A stretch of DNA of 64,000 nt from Acidimicrobiales bacterium (lineage in GTDB: Bacteria > Actinomycetota > Acidimicrobiia > Acidimicrobiales > VFJN01): the NCBI GenBank assembly GCA_035316325.1, contig DATHJB010000011.1:1-64000 (forward strand), read 5' to 3'. The notes below the pieces were generated by a model. That model worked only from the letters and a program-made list of their open reading frames with translations. It searched no databases and had not been told where the DNA came from. Both the position numbers and the translations under genes were made by a program. Shown here piece by piece: positions 48,739 to 59,648 of the stretch. Within the stretch, counting starts at the first letter, position 1. Every line of letters starts with the position of its first letter.

Positions 48739-50598
48739 TTAAGCGCTCGCCCCGGCCGGATGGAGGTTGGGGCCGGGGATGACCTCCCGGGGGATGCCCG
48801 GGCCGGCCCACGAGAGGCGGGCGACGGCCACGCCCGTGTCCTCGTAGTACTCCATGCGGATGCGGTGGCGGCCGGCGGCGAGGGTGACCTTGCGGGCGTC
48901 GTCACGCACCGCGTGGCTGCTCCAGGCGTCGACCAGCAGCTGGTCGTCGACCCACAGCCGGGCGCCGTCGTCGCTGGTGGTGGTCAGCGTGTACTCGCCG
49001 GCGGTGTCGACGCGCAGCTCGCCGGTCCAGCGGACGCTGAAGGTGTCGGCCTCGAAGTCCTCGAACGGCTCGTGCTCGTAGTCGAGGTACACCCGGGGCT
49101 CCACCCGCGAGTGCGACGTGCCGGTGAGGTCGACGTTGTCGAAGTACTCGGCCCGCAGGCCGCCGGGGTCGCCCGGCAGGGTCCCGGCCGGGCCCGTCGT
49201 GGTGGTGGACGGCGACGGCGGCTCGGTCGACGGCGGCTCCGTGGTCGCCGGCGGCTCCGTCGTGGACGAGGGCGACGTGCCGTCGGTCGTGGTGGTCGTC
49301 GACGCCGTGGGGTCCGGCGACGGCGGGGGCTCCGACGACGGCGTCGGGTCGTCGATGCGGTAGATCTCCCCCGCCCCCATGCCGACCACGTACACGTCGC
49401 CGCCGTTGTCCGTGCCGAACGACACCAGCTGGTCGGCGCCGGCGTCGTCGAACACCAGGCTCTCGGTCACCTTGCCGTCCTCCACCCGCAGCGCCCGCAC
49501 CTTCGACTGGCAGGAGTCGCCGTAGAGGTAGGCGCCGTCGAGGGCCTCGTACGGCCCCCGGTAGACGACGCCGCCCGTCACGGCGCAGGTCCCCTCCTCG
49601 TGAAGGGCGTACTCGTAGACCGGCAGGACCGCCCCGTCGGGGTTGGTGCCACCCTCGTAGCCGTGGGTGCCCTCCACCTCGTTCCAGCCCAGGTTGGCGC
49701 CTTTCCCCGCCGAGCCGTCGCCGCCCGCTGCCGGCAGCAGGTCGACCTCCTCCCAGCCGCCCTGGCCGACGTCGCCGATCCACAGGTCGCCGGTCTCGGC
49801 GTCGAAGCTGAAGCGCCACGGGTTGCGCAGGCCGTACGCCCAGACCTCGGCCTTGCCGCCCTGCCCGTCGGCGAAGGGGTTGTCGGCGGGGATGGCGTAC
49901 CCCTCGTCGCCGGTGGCGCCCTCGGGGTCGAGGCGCATGATCTTGCCGAACAGGCTCAGGGGGTTCTGGGCGTTGCCGTCCGGGTCGCCGCCCCCGCCGC
50001 CGTCGCCCATGGCGTAGTAGAGGTAGCCGTCGGGGCCGAACTCGAGGTCGCCGCCGTTGTGGTTCGGCTCGGTGTCGGCCAGCTCGAAGACGACCTTCCG
50101 CGACGCCGTGTCGAGCGTCGAGCCGTTGTAGGCGTACGACACGACGGTGTGGGTGCCGTCGGGCTCGGCCGTGTAGCTGACGTAGAGGCGGTCGCCGTCG
50201 GGCGAGAAGGCGATGTCGAGGAGGCCCCGCTCGTCCTCGGTGATCACCTGGTCGTCGATGTCGAGGAGCGGCTGCTCGCCCACCGTGTAGGTGCGACTCC
50301 GGCCCTCGCCGGCGACGTCGACGCGGGTGACCGTGCCCTTGAAGCCGGCGACGAACAGCGCGGTGTCGTCCGGGCGGCCGACGATCGAGATGGGCTGGTC
50401 GAACTGCCCGATGCTGGTGAGCTCCAGGTCGATGTCGGCGAGGGGCGCGGCGGCCTGGGTCAGCTCGTCATGACCCTCGTCCTCGGCGCCGCCACAGGCG
50501 ACGACGGGCACCAGGGCGAGGAGGGCGAGCGGGAGCGCGGCGACGTGGCGGATGTCCGAGGGATGTTCGTCGCAGAGCGCGAGAACGCGGCGGTACAC
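48739..50598 (-). CDS. PQQ-dependent sugar dehydrogenase-type lipoprotein with C-terminal PA14-like domain
   Basis: 619 residues from GTG 50598. Lipobox VVAC with Cys at residue 35. A six-bladed glucose/sorbosone dehydrogenase propeller spans ~45-415: QPISIVGRPDDTALFVAG, EDERGLLDIAFSPDGDRLYVSYT, HNGGDLEFGPDGYLYYAMGDGG, YGLRNPWRFSFDAETGDLWIGDVGQ, ending GEIYRIDDP. A Thr/Ser/Pro linker leads to a PA14-like domain (LRAEYFDNVDLTG, VRWTGELRVDTAGEYTLTTTSDDGARLWVDD; ~495-600), which often binds carbohydrate. Probably oxidises sugars at the cell surface. Confidence 0.88.
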   Translation of the reverse strand: MYRRVLALCDEHPSDIRHVAALPLALLALVPVVACGGAEDEGHDELTQAAAPLADIDLELTSIGQFDQPISIVGRPDDTALFVAGFKGTVTRVDVAGEGRSRTYTVGEQPLLDIDDQVITEDERGLLDIAFSPDGDRLYVSYTAEPDGTHTVVSYAYNGSTLDTASRKVVFELADTEPNHNGGDLEFGPDGYLYYAMGDGGGGGDPDGNAQNPLSLFGKIMRLDPEGATGDEGYAIPADNPFADGQGGKAEVWAYGLRNPWRFSFDAETGDLWIGDVGQGGWEEVDLLPAAGGDGSAGKGANLGWNEVEGTHGYEGGTNPDGAVLPVYEYALHEEGTCAVTGGVVYRGPYEALDGAYLYGDSCQSKVRALRVEDGKVTESLVFDDAGADQLVSFGTDNGGDVYVVGMGAGEIYRIDDPTPSSEPPPSPDPTASTTTTTDGTSPSSTTEPPATTEPPSTEPPSPSTTTTGPAGTLPGDPGGLRAEYFDNVDLTGTSHSRVEPRVYLDYEHEPFEDFEADTFSVRWTGELRVDTAGEYTLTTTSDDGARLWVDDQLLVDAWSSHAVRDDARKVTLAAGRHRIRMEYYEDTGVAVARLSWAGPGIPREVIPGPNLHPAGASA

Positions 50599-50646
50599 CG
50601 GAATTGATCGCGGCGTTCACCCCGGGCGCTGCCAGACTGTCCGGCC

Positions 50647-52260
<1,614 letters not shown>

Positions 52261-52287
52261 CGTCGTGACCGCCTAGCCTCCGCCCCG

Positions 52288-53133
52288 ATGGACGTCCACC
52301 TCGTCGACGGCACCTACGAGCTGTTCCGGTACCACTTCGCCCCCAACAACAAGGACCTGAAGCAGGGGGCGACGATCGGGGTGGTCGGCACGCTGCTGCA
52401 GCTCGTCGCCGACGGAGCCACCCACGTCGCCGTGGCCACCGACCACGTGATCGAGTCGTTCCGCAACGACATGTGGCCCGGCTACAAGAGCTCGGCGGGC
52501 ATGCCCCGGGAGCTGCTGTCGCAGTTCACGCCGGTCGAGGAGCTGATGGCGGCGGCGGGCTTCACGGTGTGGCCGCAGGTGACGTTCGAGGCCGACGACG
52601 GCATGGCCGCCGGCGCGGTGATGGCCGCCGCCGACCCCCGAGTCGAGCAGGTGATCATCTGCACCCCCGACAAGGACCTGGGCCAGTGCGTGGGCGGCAA
52701 GGTGGTGCAGCTCGACCGGCGCAAGGGCGTGGTGTTCGACGCCGCCGGGGTGGAGGAACGCCTGGGCGTGCCGCCGGCATCGATCCCCGACCTGCTGGGC
52801 CTGGTGGGCGACACGGCCGACGGCTTCCCGGGCCTGCCCGGCTGGGGCGCCAAGTCGGCCGCCGCGGTGCTGCGCCGCTGGGGCCACCTGGAGGACATCC
52901 CCGCCGACCCGCTGACGTGGGACGCCGGGGTGCGGGCGGCGTCGAAGCTGAACGCCACCCTGCGGGAGCAGTTCGACCTGGCGCTGCTGTTCCGCCGGAT
53001 CGCCACCGTCGAGGTGGACGCCCCGGTGAGCGACTCGGTCGACGAGCTGCTGTGGACCGGCCCCACCGACCCCGCCGCCCTCGCCGCGGTGTCGCCGACC
53101 CTGGCGGCCCGGGCGGAGCGCCTGGCGCCGTAG
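52288..53133 (+). CDS. 5'-3' exonuclease / flap-endonuclease-like protein
   Basis: 281 residues, the size of a stand-alone polymerase I N-terminal nuclease. Start MDVHLVDGTYELFRYHFA with the first metal Asp, VAVATDHVIESFRNDMWPGYKSS, EADDGMAAGAVMAA (metal EAD cluster), VIICTPDKDLGQCV and the helix-hairpin-helix region LGLVGDTADGFPGLPGWGAKSAAAVLRRWG. It removes RNA primers or flaps in replication and repair. It follows the ABC-F gene by 27 bases. Confidence 0.9.
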   Translation: MDVHLVDGTYELFRYHFAPNNKDLKQGATIGVVGTLLQLVADGATHVAVATDHVIESFRNDMWPGYKSSAGMPRELLSQFTPVEELMAAAGFTVWPQVTFEADDGMAAGAVMAAADPRVEQVIICTPDKDLGQCVGGKVVQLDRRKGVVFDAAGVEERLGVPPASIPDLLGLVGDTADGFPGLPGWGAKSAAAVLRRWGHLEDIPADPLTWDAGVRAASKLNATLREQFDLALLFRRIATVEVDAPVSDSVDELLWTGPTDPAALAAVSPTLAARAERLAP

Positions 53134-53140
53134 GCGTGTC

Positions 53141-53461
53141 CTAGGCGAGCAGGATGAACGCGGCGAGGATCGCCACCGCCAGCACGACGGCGGCGGCGAG
53201 CGGACCGCGGTGGTCGGCGACCTCCACCTCACCGGTGTCGATCTGCGTCGCCACCCGGTAGTAGCGGGCGGTGCCGTACGCCAGGCCGACCACGCCCACC
53301 ACCACGAGGACCAGACCGGCCGCCACCGGGTAGCGGCTCCCGTCGTCGGTGACGAAGCGGGCGATGCCGACGCCCAGCGCCATCACGCCGGCGCTCGTGC
53401 GCAACCAGGCCAGGAACGTCCGCTCGTTGGCCAGGTGGTCACGCACCGTGCTGTCGGCCAT
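53141..53461 (-). CDS. DUF202 membrane protein
   Basis: 106 residues. The DUF202 signature is clear: DHLANERTFLAWLRTSAGVMALGVGIARF, with three hydrophobic helices (residues ~22-37, 46-66 and 86-105). Role unknown for the family. It lies between the convergent exonuclease and the SigJ gene on the same strand as the latter. Confidence 0.88.
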   Translation of the reverse strand: MADSTVRDHLANERTFLAWLRTSAGVMALGVGIARFVTDDGSRYPVAAGLVLVVVGVVGLAYGTARYYRVATQIDTGEVEVADHRGPLAAAVVLAVAILAAFILLA

Positions 53462-53480
53462 GCGGGGGAGAGTAACGGGA

Positions 53481-54356
53481 CTAGGCGATGGGCGTGTCGA
53501 CGTCGAGGGCCGCGATCTTCTCCGGGTTGCGGATGGAGTGGACGGCGTGCACCCGGCCCGCCACCACCTCGACCGCCATCACCAGGTCGAGGCCCCCGGC
53601 CAGGCGCACCACCACGCCGGGCTCCCCGTTGATGGTCGTCGCCTCCACCGACAGCAGCGCGTAGCGGCGGGTGATGTTGACCAGGAAGCGGGCCACCCGG
53701 GTGGGGCCGACCACCGGGCGCCGCGCCGCCCGCACGCTCGCGCCGCCGTCGCTGATCAGCTCCACGTCGTCGGACAGCAGCGACACCACCGTGTCGACGT
53801 CGCCGGCCGCCATCGCCATGAGCAGGTCGTGCGCCACCCGCTCGGCGTCGGCCGGCGGATCGCGCCGCACCCGGCCCTCCCGCACCCGCCGCCGGGCCCG
53901 GCTGGCCACCTGCCGGCACGCCCCCGGGCTGCGGTCGACGGCGGCGGCGATCTCGTCGTAGGGCGTGTCGAACACGTCGGCCAGCAGGAACACCACCCGC
54001 TCGACGGGGTCGAGGGCCTCCAGGAGGAGCAGGAACCCGAACGTGAGCGACTCGGCCAGCTCGACGGCCACGGCCGGGTCGGTGTCGGCGTCGGTCCGGA
54101 TCGGGTCGGGGAGCCAGGGACCGACGTAGTCCTCGCGGCGGCGCCGGGCCGATCGCAGCTCGTCGAGCGCCAGCCGCGAGACCACCGTGGTGAGCCAGGC
54201 CGCCGGCCGCTCGACCGTCGCCACGTCGGCGCGCTGCGCCCGCAGCCAGGCCTCCTGCACGATGTCCTCGGCGTCGAGGCGGCAGCCCGTGATCCGGTAC
54301 GCCAGCCCGACCAGCCGCGACCGTTCGGGCCGGAACACCGCCTCCCACGACGTCAT
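53481..54356 (-). CDS. sigJ: SigJ-type (ECF41) sigma factor with SnoaL-like C-terminal domain
   Basis: 291 residues. Region 2: YRITGCRLDAEDIVQEAWLRAQ, WLTTVVSRLALDELRSARRRRE; region 4: ALDPVERVVFLLADVFDTPYDEIAAAVDRSPGACRQVASRARRRV. A SnoaL-like domain fills residues ~175-285 and ends in HSIRNPEKIAAL, matching the NPDKL-type motif by which this group autoregulates without a separate anti-sigma factor. The start overlaps the stop of the oxidoreductase gene in ATGA (54353-54356), the usual ECF41 partner arrangement. Confidence 0.9.
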   Translation of the reverse strand: MTSWEAVFRPERSRLVGLAYRITGCRLDAEDIVQEAWLRAQRADVATVERPAAWLTTVVSRLALDELRSARRRREDYVGPWLPDPIRTDADTDPAVAVELAESLTFGFLLLLEALDPVERVVFLLADVFDTPYDEIAAAVDRSPGACRQVASRARRRVREGRVRRDPPADAERVAHDLLMAMAAGDVDTVVSLLSDDVELISDGGASVRAARRPVVGPTRVARFLVNITRRYALLSVEATTINGEPGVVVRLAGGLDLVMAVEVVAGRVHAVHSIRNPEKIAALDVDTPIA

Positions 54357-55669
54357 GCGGCGGGCTCGCCGACCGAGCGGGACGGGCGGTCCAGCGAGGC
54401 GACCGCGGCCTTGGCGGCCTCCGCTCCGCTGACCAGGGAGGCGTCGGCGAGGTAGCCGGTCGGCCCCACCCAGTCGCCGGCCAGGAACACGCCCTCCACG
54501 CCCGAGTCGGTCACCCGGGGCCGGCCCCGCAGCCCGCCGGCCTCGGGAGCGGGCTGTGCGCTCACGGCCACCATGCGGTGAAGGTACCGGGACTCCACGG
54601 CATCACCGGCGTCGATGCCGGCCAGGCGGGCGTGGTCGGCGAGCACGCCGCGGGCCTCGTCCGGCGTCGGGTCCTCGTCGGGCCGCAGGTACCACATGAG
54701 CTGCGCCGTCGCCGCGCCCGGCGGCGCCAGGCCGGCGGCGGCCGGGGCGTGGCAGCTCAGGTACAGGGGCACGTCGACGCCGAACAGGACCTGGATCGAC
54801 GGTGGCGCCCACAGGCCCAGGTCCAGGCAGGCGATCCGGGCCGCCGGGCCCTGCGGTCCCCAACCGGCGGCGCCGTCGGGCAGCAGGCGCTCGGCCGCGC
54901 CCGGGGAACCGGCGGCGAGGACCACCCGCCGGGCGTGGACCGTGCCGTCGTCGAGCTCGACCCGGACCCGCGTGCCGTCGCCGTCCGGCTCGACCCGGCG
55001 GGCGTGCACCCCGGGGGCAGGGCGCACGCCCCGGTCACAGCCCGCGGCGGCCAGGCCGTCGACGAGGCTGCGCCACCCGCCGTGGAGGTACTCGACCCCG
55101 GCCAGCGCCATCTGCACCTGGGAGATGACGACGTCGGCGCTCAGCACCTCGGGATCGGCTCCGTAGGTGGCGGTCCGGGTCAGCATCATCACCATCTGGC
55201 GGGGCCGGCCCTCCAGGCCGAGGTGGTCGAAGAACTGCGCCGCCGAGCGGTCGGCCCACTCGTCGGGCTGCCAGCGGCGCACGCCGGCCAGGAGCCGGCC
55301 GAGCACCAGCTTCTCGCGGCTCGACAGCATCGGTGTGCGGGCCAGGCTCACCGCGTTGCCCGGGGCGAGGCCCACCCGGTGCCCGACGCGCACCATGGCG
55401 CCCCGCAGCACCGGCGGGGAGCCCTTCACCTGGACACCGAGGTCGTTCAGGACCGTGCGCCCGGGCCCGGTGGTGTAGAGGGCGTGGGCGCCGCGGTTGA
55501 AGCGGTAGCGCCCGACCTCGTCGGTGGCGGCCCGTCCACCGCCCGGCTGACCGTCGATGAGCAGGACCGACCGTCCGGCGTCGGCCGCCGTCGCCGCCGC
55601 GGCCAGCCCGGCCAACCCGGCGCCGATGACTGCCACGTCGACCGTCGTCTCGTCGTTTCGTGCGTCCAT
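54353..55669 (-). CDS. FAD-dependent amine oxidase/phytoene desaturase-like oxidoreductase
   Basis: 438 residues. Rossmann start VDVAVIGAGLAGLAAAATAADAGRSVLLIDGQ with GxGxxG, GGRAATDEVGRYRFNRGAHALY typical of the NAD(P)-binding_8/amino oxidase group, and the FAD-closing motif GVEGVFLAGDWVGPTGYLADASLVSGAEAA. It is coupled to the ECF41 sigma gene; oxidoreductases of this type are frequent ECF41 partners, so the flavoprotein probably makes or senses the signal. The substrate is unknown. Confidence 0.87.
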   Translation of the reverse strand: MDARNDETTVDVAVIGAGLAGLAAAATAADAGRSVLLIDGQPGGGRAATDEVGRYRFNRGAHALYTTGPGRTVLNDLGVQVKGSPPVLRGAMVRVGHRVGLAPGNAVSLARTPMLSSREKLVLGRLLAGVRRWQPDEWADRSAAQFFDHLGLEGRPRQMVMMLTRTATYGADPEVLSADVVISQVQMALAGVEYLHGGWRSLVDGLAAAGCDRGVRPAPGVHARRVEPDGDGTRVRVELDDGTVHARRVVLAAGSPGAAERLLPDGAAGWGPQGPAARIACLDLGLWAPPSIQVLFGVDVPLYLSCHAPAAAGLAPPGAATAQLMWYLRPDEDPTPDEARGVLADHARLAGIDAGDAVESRYLHRMVAVSAQPAPEAGGLRGRPRVTDSGVEGVFLAGDWVGPTGYLADASLVSGAEAAKAAVASLDRPSRSVGEPAA

Positions 55670-55722
55670 ACCAGGATGACGAGAGACCCGGCCAGGATGT
55701 GACAGCGAAGGCGAAGCCCTTC

Positions 55723-55757
55723 ACCGCTTGGGGCGGCGGCGGGGTGGTCGGTACGGG
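55723..55757 (+). repeat. Dispersed intergenic repeat, copy B
   Basis: 33 of 35 bases match the reverse complement of 48672-48706. It is located in the 97-base gap between the flavoprotein start and the end of the next minus-strand gene. The core is GCTTGGGGCGGCGGCGGGG. Only two clear copies were seen, so its genome-wide abundance is unknown. Confidence 0.6.
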
Positions 55758-55766
55758 TTGTGACAG

Positions 55767-56339
55767 CTACTGCTGCTGCCTCGGGATCTCGGCGGGGCAG
55801 TCGTCGAAGCCGGTGAACAGGCAGACGGTGCGGTCGGCGTCGAGCGTCATCGTGCAGGGCGGGGGCGGCGAGAAGCTCCCGAACGGCGGCTCGTCGCAGC
55901 CCACCCAGCCGGCCTGGCCCAGCAGCTCCATCACCACCGGGGGGATGGTGGCGTTGAGCGTGATCTCGACGCCCGGCTCGAAGCGGGCCTCGCAGTGCTT
56001 GTGCAGCCACTCGCCCGAGCGGGGCTCCGGGCCGCAGTCGATGCCGGCCGGCTCGCTCCGCAGGAGGACGTTCGGGTCGGCGCCGTCGATGACGACCGAC
56101 AGCATCGGCCCGGTGCCGGCGGTCGGGTCGGTGGTGGAGGGCGTGGTGACCGTCTCGTCGCCGCGGCCCCCGGGCTCGTCGGCGGCGTCGCCCTCGCCGG
56201 CCATCTGGTCGGAGAACACCATGGCGACGACGACGAAGGCCACGAGGCTCGCGGCGATGCCAGCCACCAACGTCCAGCCGCCGGGCCGGCGACCGTCTCC
56301 GGTCGGCGCTGCCGGCGACATCCCGCCGTCCCCGTCCAC
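55767..56339 (-). CDS. Single-pass membrane protein with small Cys-containing exported domain
   Basis: 190 residues. A short cytoplasmic Gly/Pro-rich start, one transmembrane helix (WTLVAGIAASLVAFVVVAMVF, ~residues 22-42), a Thr/Asp-rich spacer and a C-terminal domain with six Cys (DCGPEP, KHCEARF, VGCDEPP, PPCTMTL, TVCLFTG, DDCPAE), likely three disulfides. No family recognised. The architecture resembles the Cys-rich membrane protein at 46.7-47.8 kb, without clear sequence identity. Confidence 0.65.
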   Translation of the reverse strand: MDGDGGMSPAAPTGDGRRPGGWTLVAGIAASLVAFVVVAMVFSDQMAGEGDAADEPGGRGDETVTTPSTTDPTAGTGPMLSVVIDGADPNVLLRSEPAGIDCGPEPRSGEWLHKHCEARFEPGVEITLNATIPPVVMELLGQAGWVGCDEPPFGSFSPPPPCTMTLDADRTVCLFTGFDDCPAEIPRQQQ

Positions 56340-56411
56340 ACGCCCACTACAGCACAGATCCGCACGCCCCGTCCCCGGCCCCGCGCGTCACGTCAGCGCC
56401 CCGAAGGGCGC

Positions 56412-57746
56412 TCAGCCGTTCTTGGGGAGGTCCTTGAAGGGGGTGCCCTTGTCGAAGCCGGGCTCCTTGGGGAGACCCAGGATCCGCTCGCCGATGATGT
56501 TGCGCTGCACCTGGTCGGTGCCGCCGTAGATCGACGGACCCTGCGCGAACAGGGCCGACTCGGTGACCTGCGCCAGCTGCGGCATGCCGGTGGCGGCGTC
56601 GAGCGCCTTGCGGGACTCCGCGTCGTAGGCGTGCAGGGTGCCGTAGGGGCCGGCGATCTCGAGGCCGAGGTCGCGGGACGTGCGCACGATCTCGCTCATC
56701 GACAGCTTCGAGATGTTGGGCAGGCCCGGGATGTCCTTGCCGGCCGCCATCGCCGCCTTCAGCCGCAGGTTGTTGAAGCGGGCCACCTCGCCCAGCGTGT
56801 GCAGGTACACCAGCCGCTGGCGCAGCGCCGGGTCGTCCGACTTGCCGGCGACCCGTGCCATCTCGATGAGACCCCTGGCGCCCGCGCCGAACATCGTCGC
56901 GGCGTTCGCGCCGGAGCGGCCGCCGGTGCGGACGAAGTCGCCGGCCCGCTTGTCGAGGTCGCCCATGACCGTGCCCGGCATGGCCAGCGACACGGCACCC
57001 GAGCCGCCGCCGGCGCCCAGGCCGGACCGCTCGAACATGAGCGTGGTGTTGGCGACCCGCCAACCGTTGCCCAGCCCGCCGATGATCGTGTCGTCGGCGA
57101 CGCGGGCGTCGGTCAGGAACACCTCGTTGAACATCGCCCGCCCGGTCATCTCCTTGAGCGGCCGCACGTCGACGCCGGGCTGGTTCATCTCGATCACGAA
57201 GTAGGTGATGCCGGCGTGCTTGGGCTGGTCCGGGTCGGTGCGGGCGATGAGCATGCCCACGTCCGCGGCCTGGCCGCCGGAGGTCCACACCTTCTGGCCG
57301 TTGACGATCCACTCCTCGCCGTCCTTGACCGCCCGGGCCTGCAGGCCCGCCAGGTCGGACCCGGCGCCCGGCTCGCTGAACAGCTGGCACCACGCCATCT
57401 TCCCGGTGACGATGTCGCGCAGGTAGCGCTGCTTCTGCTCGTCGTTGCCGTGCACGGTGATGGTCGGGCCGGCCAGGAGCAGGCCGAGGCCGCCGGGGGC
57501 CGGCAGGGCGCCGAAGCCGGCGATGGTCGTCTGCACCCGCACGGCCTCGCTGCGGCTCAGGCCCTTCCCGAACCACTCGACCGGCCAGGCCGGCACACCC
57601 CAGCCCGAGGTGCCGAGGCGTTCCCACCACTCGGCCACGGTGAGCTCGGGGTCCCAGTTCTCGCCGAGCCACTCCTTGAGCTCGACGACGAGCTCGTCGG
57701 CACCGTCGTCGGCGGTCGTGACGTTGGTGGGCGCGGATGCCGTCAT
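56412..57746 (-). CDS. Acyl-CoA dehydrogenase
   Basis: 444 residues from ATG 57746. Typical domains: N-terminal helices with WWERLGTSGWGVPAWP, the middle beta-domain WCQLFSEPGAGSDLAGLQARAV and QKVWTSGGQAADVGMLIART, and the C-terminal helical domain ending in the FAD-binding SIYGGTDQVQRNIIGERILGLP. The catalytic base cannot be placed with certainty. Likely oxidises branched or steroid side-chain acyl-CoAs, as many actinobacterial paralogs do. Confidence 0.92.
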   Translation of the reverse strand: MTASAPTNVTTADDGADELVVELKEWLGENWDPELTVAEWWERLGTSGWGVPAWPVEWFGKGLSRSEAVRVQTTIAGFGALPAPGGLGLLLAGPTITVHGNDEQKQRYLRDIVTGKMAWCQLFSEPGAGSDLAGLQARAVKDGEEWIVNGQKVWTSGGQAADVGMLIARTDPDQPKHAGITYFVIEMNQPGVDVRPLKEMTGRAMFNEVFLTDARVADDTIIGGLGNGWRVANTTLMFERSGLGAGGGSGAVSLAMPGTVMGDLDKRAGDFVRTGGRSGANAATMFGAGARGLIEMARVAGKSDDPALRQRLVYLHTLGEVARFNNLRLKAAMAAGKDIPGLPNISKLSMSEIVRTSRDLGLEIAGPYGTLHAYDAESRKALDAATGMPQLAQVTESALFAQGPSIYGGTDQVQRNIIGERILGLPKEPGFDKGTPFKDLPKNG

Positions 57747-57811
57747 GTCCCCCAGCGGAGCACTTCTTGACCCACCGGTCAAGTTCCGTTTCGACGGCAG
57801 TTTCGAGGTCC

Positions 57812-58897
57812 TCAGGGCCGACGGAAGATCTGCGCCAGCTCGGCGGGGGCGACGACCTCGAGCTGCTCGTAGGTGCAGTCGGTGGGGAGCTTGTCGTCGC
57901 GCCAGCGGAGCATGCGGCCGCCGTGACGGAACCGGCCCGACTGCAGGTTCTCGTAGCGCACCTCGATCACCCGCTCGGGGCGCAGGGGCTCCCAGTTGAG
58001 GTCCTTCTTGTTGTTCCAGCGGCTGGGTGTGCCCGGCATCAGGCGGGTGCCGTCGTGCGCCCCGGCCTCGGCCCACGACCGCCACGGGTGGCCCTCCAGG
58101 GCGTTGTCCCGCAGCGGCGCCAGCTCGTCGACCAGCTCGGCCCGGCGGGCGATGGTGAAGCTGCTGGCGACGCCGACGTGGTTCAGCTCGCCCCGGTCGT
58201 CGTAGAGGCCCAGCAGCATCGACCCGACGCCCTTGCCGTCCTTGTGCCAGCGGAACCCGGCGACGACGCAGTCGGCGGTGCGCTGGTGCTTCACCTTGAA
58301 CATGGCCCGCTGGTCGTCGAGGTAGGCCCCGTCGGCCGCCTTGGCCATCACCCCGTCGAACCCGGCGCCCTCGAAGCGGCGGAACCAGTCCTCGGCGGTG
58401 TCGGGGTCGTCGGTGACGGGCGTGAGGTAGACCCGCTGGCGAGCCGCGCCCCCGAGGACTCCCTCCAGCAGGCGGCGGCGCTCGGTGAAGGGCTGCTCGC
58501 GGAGGTCCTTGTCGCCCAGGGCCAGCAGGTCGAAGGCGACGAAGCTGGCGGGCGTCGTCTCGGCCAGCATGTCGACGCGGGAGGCCGCCGGGTGGATGCG
58601 CTGCTGCAGGGCCTCGAAGTCGAGGCTGCCGTCACCGCTCTCGGCCAGGACCACCACCTCGCCGTCGATCACGCACCGGTTGGGGAGGGCGGCCTTGAGC
58701 GCCACCACCATCTCGGGGAAGTAGCGGGTGAGCGGCCGGTCGTTGCGGCTGCCCAGCTCGATCTCGTCGCCGTCGCGGAACACGACGCAGCGGAACCCGT
58801 CCCACTTCGGCTCGTACACCAGCCCCTCCACCCGGGGCACCTCGTACACCGCCTTCGCCAACATCGGCCGCACCGGCGGCATCACGGGAAGCTCCAT
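57812..58897 (-). CDS. ligC: ATP-dependent DNA ligase (LigC-like)
   Basis: 361 residues from ATG 58897, close to mycobacterial LigC (about 358). Nucleotidyl-transferase motif I EPKWDGFRC with catalytic Lys31, motif III region FVAFDLLALG, motif IV FDGVMAKAADG and motif V AMFKVKHQRTADCVVAGFRW. An OB-fold C-terminus ends RVIEVRYENLQSGRFRHGGRMLRWRDDK. No polymerase or nuclease domain is fused. It functions in short-gap or end-joining style repair; the NAD-dependent ligase would be elsewhere. Confidence 0.92.
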   Translation of the reverse strand: MELPVMPPVRPMLAKAVYEVPRVEGLVYEPKWDGFRCVVFRDGDEIELGSRNDRPLTRYFPEMVVALKAALPNRCVIDGEVVVLAESGDGSLDFEALQQRIHPAASRVDMLAETTPASFVAFDLLALGDKDLREQPFTERRRLLEGVLGGAARQRVYLTPVTDDPDTAEDWFRRFEGAGFDGVMAKAADGAYLDDQRAMFKVKHQRTADCVVAGFRWHKDGKGVGSMLLGLYDDRGELNHVGVASSFTIARRAELVDELAPLRDNALEGHPWRSWAEAGAHDGTRLMPGTPSRWNNKKDLNWEPLRPERVIEVRYENLQSGRFRHGGRMLRWRDDKLPTDCTYEQLEVVAPAELAQIFRRP

Positions 58898-58975
58898 CGC
58901 GCCCGAGACTACGACCGGCACCCTCGTCCCACAATCGACCCACTCTCCACCCACATGCGCGGTAGCGTCGTGGGC

Positions 58976-59236
58976 ATGAAGGCAACGGTCGACAAGGCAG
59001 GTCGAGTCGTCATCCCGAAGTCCATCCGTGAACGCAACCGGCTCGTACCGGGAACCGAGGTCGAGATCCTCGATTTCGGCGACCACATCGAGCTGATCCT
59101 CCCCGACGACCGCCCGGAAGCGGTGCTCATCGAGAAGGAGGGAGGCCTTGTCATAGCCGAACAGGCAGGGCGCCGCGAGACAATGGACGAGACTCTCGAT
59201 CTGCTGGATGAGCTACGTGAATCGCGGCTCGGGTAA
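58976..59236 (+). CDS. AbrB/MazE-type antitoxin
   Basis: 86 residues. The swapped-hairpin DNA-binding N-terminus MKATVDKAGRVVIPKSIRERNRLVPGTEVEIL is a textbook SpoVT/AbrB fold; the rest (IEKEGGLVIAEQAGRRETMDETLDLLDELRES) is the toxin-neutralising tail. The gene overlaps the PIN-toxin start by 29 bases. It probably represses its own operon. It is divergent from ligC with a 78-base gap. Confidence 0.9.
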   Translation: MKATVDKAGRVVIPKSIRERNRLVPGTEVEILDFGDHIELILPDDRPEAVLIEKEGGLVIAEQAGRRETMDETLDLLDELRESRLG

Positions 59237-59645
59237 CGGGCCGACAGCGCTCGTCGACACGAGCATCGCCTTTCCCACCCTCAGGCAGCAGCACGACAAT
59301 CACGAACTGGCCCTCGCGGCAGTCATCGAGCATCAGGCCGGCATCGCGGCGCACAGCCTCTTCGAGACGTACGCCATCCTGACCCGCCACCCGGAGCTGC
59401 GTGTCTCACCGTCGAGCGCGCTGGCACTGATCGACAGAAGGTTCAAGCACCGAGCGGTGCTGTCGAGCGCCGCGACGAACCGCGCGCTGAAGGCCATCGC
59501 GGCCGGAGACATCCGTGGCGGGGCGACCTACGACGCCCTCATCGGTGCGACGGCCGCCGAAGCGGGGCTCCCGCTCCTCACCTTCGACCGGCGGGCGCAG
59601 CGCACCTACGAAGCCGTCGGCGTCGAGGTCCGCTACCTCGCCTGA
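59208..59645 (+). CDS. PIN-domain ribonuclease toxin (VapC-like)
   Basis: 145 residues. PIN acidic residues: Asp17 (ALVDTSIAF), Glu53 (SLFETYAIL), an Asp near residue 107 (TYDALIGA) and Asp in the terminal LLTFDRRAQRTY. These form the Mg-dependent RNA-cleaving site. The start lies within the antitoxin gene, so the two are made in coupled fashion. MazE/AbrB antitoxins with PIN toxins are one of the common VapBC classes. Confidence 0.9.
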   Translation: MSYVNRGSGNGPTALVDTSIAFPTLRQQHDNHELALAAVIEHQAGIAAHSLFETYAILTRHPELRVSPSSALALIDRRFKHRAVLSSAATNRALKAIAAGDIRGGATYDALIGATAAEAGLPLLTFDRRAQRTYEAVGVEVRYLA

Positions 59646-59648
59646 GGG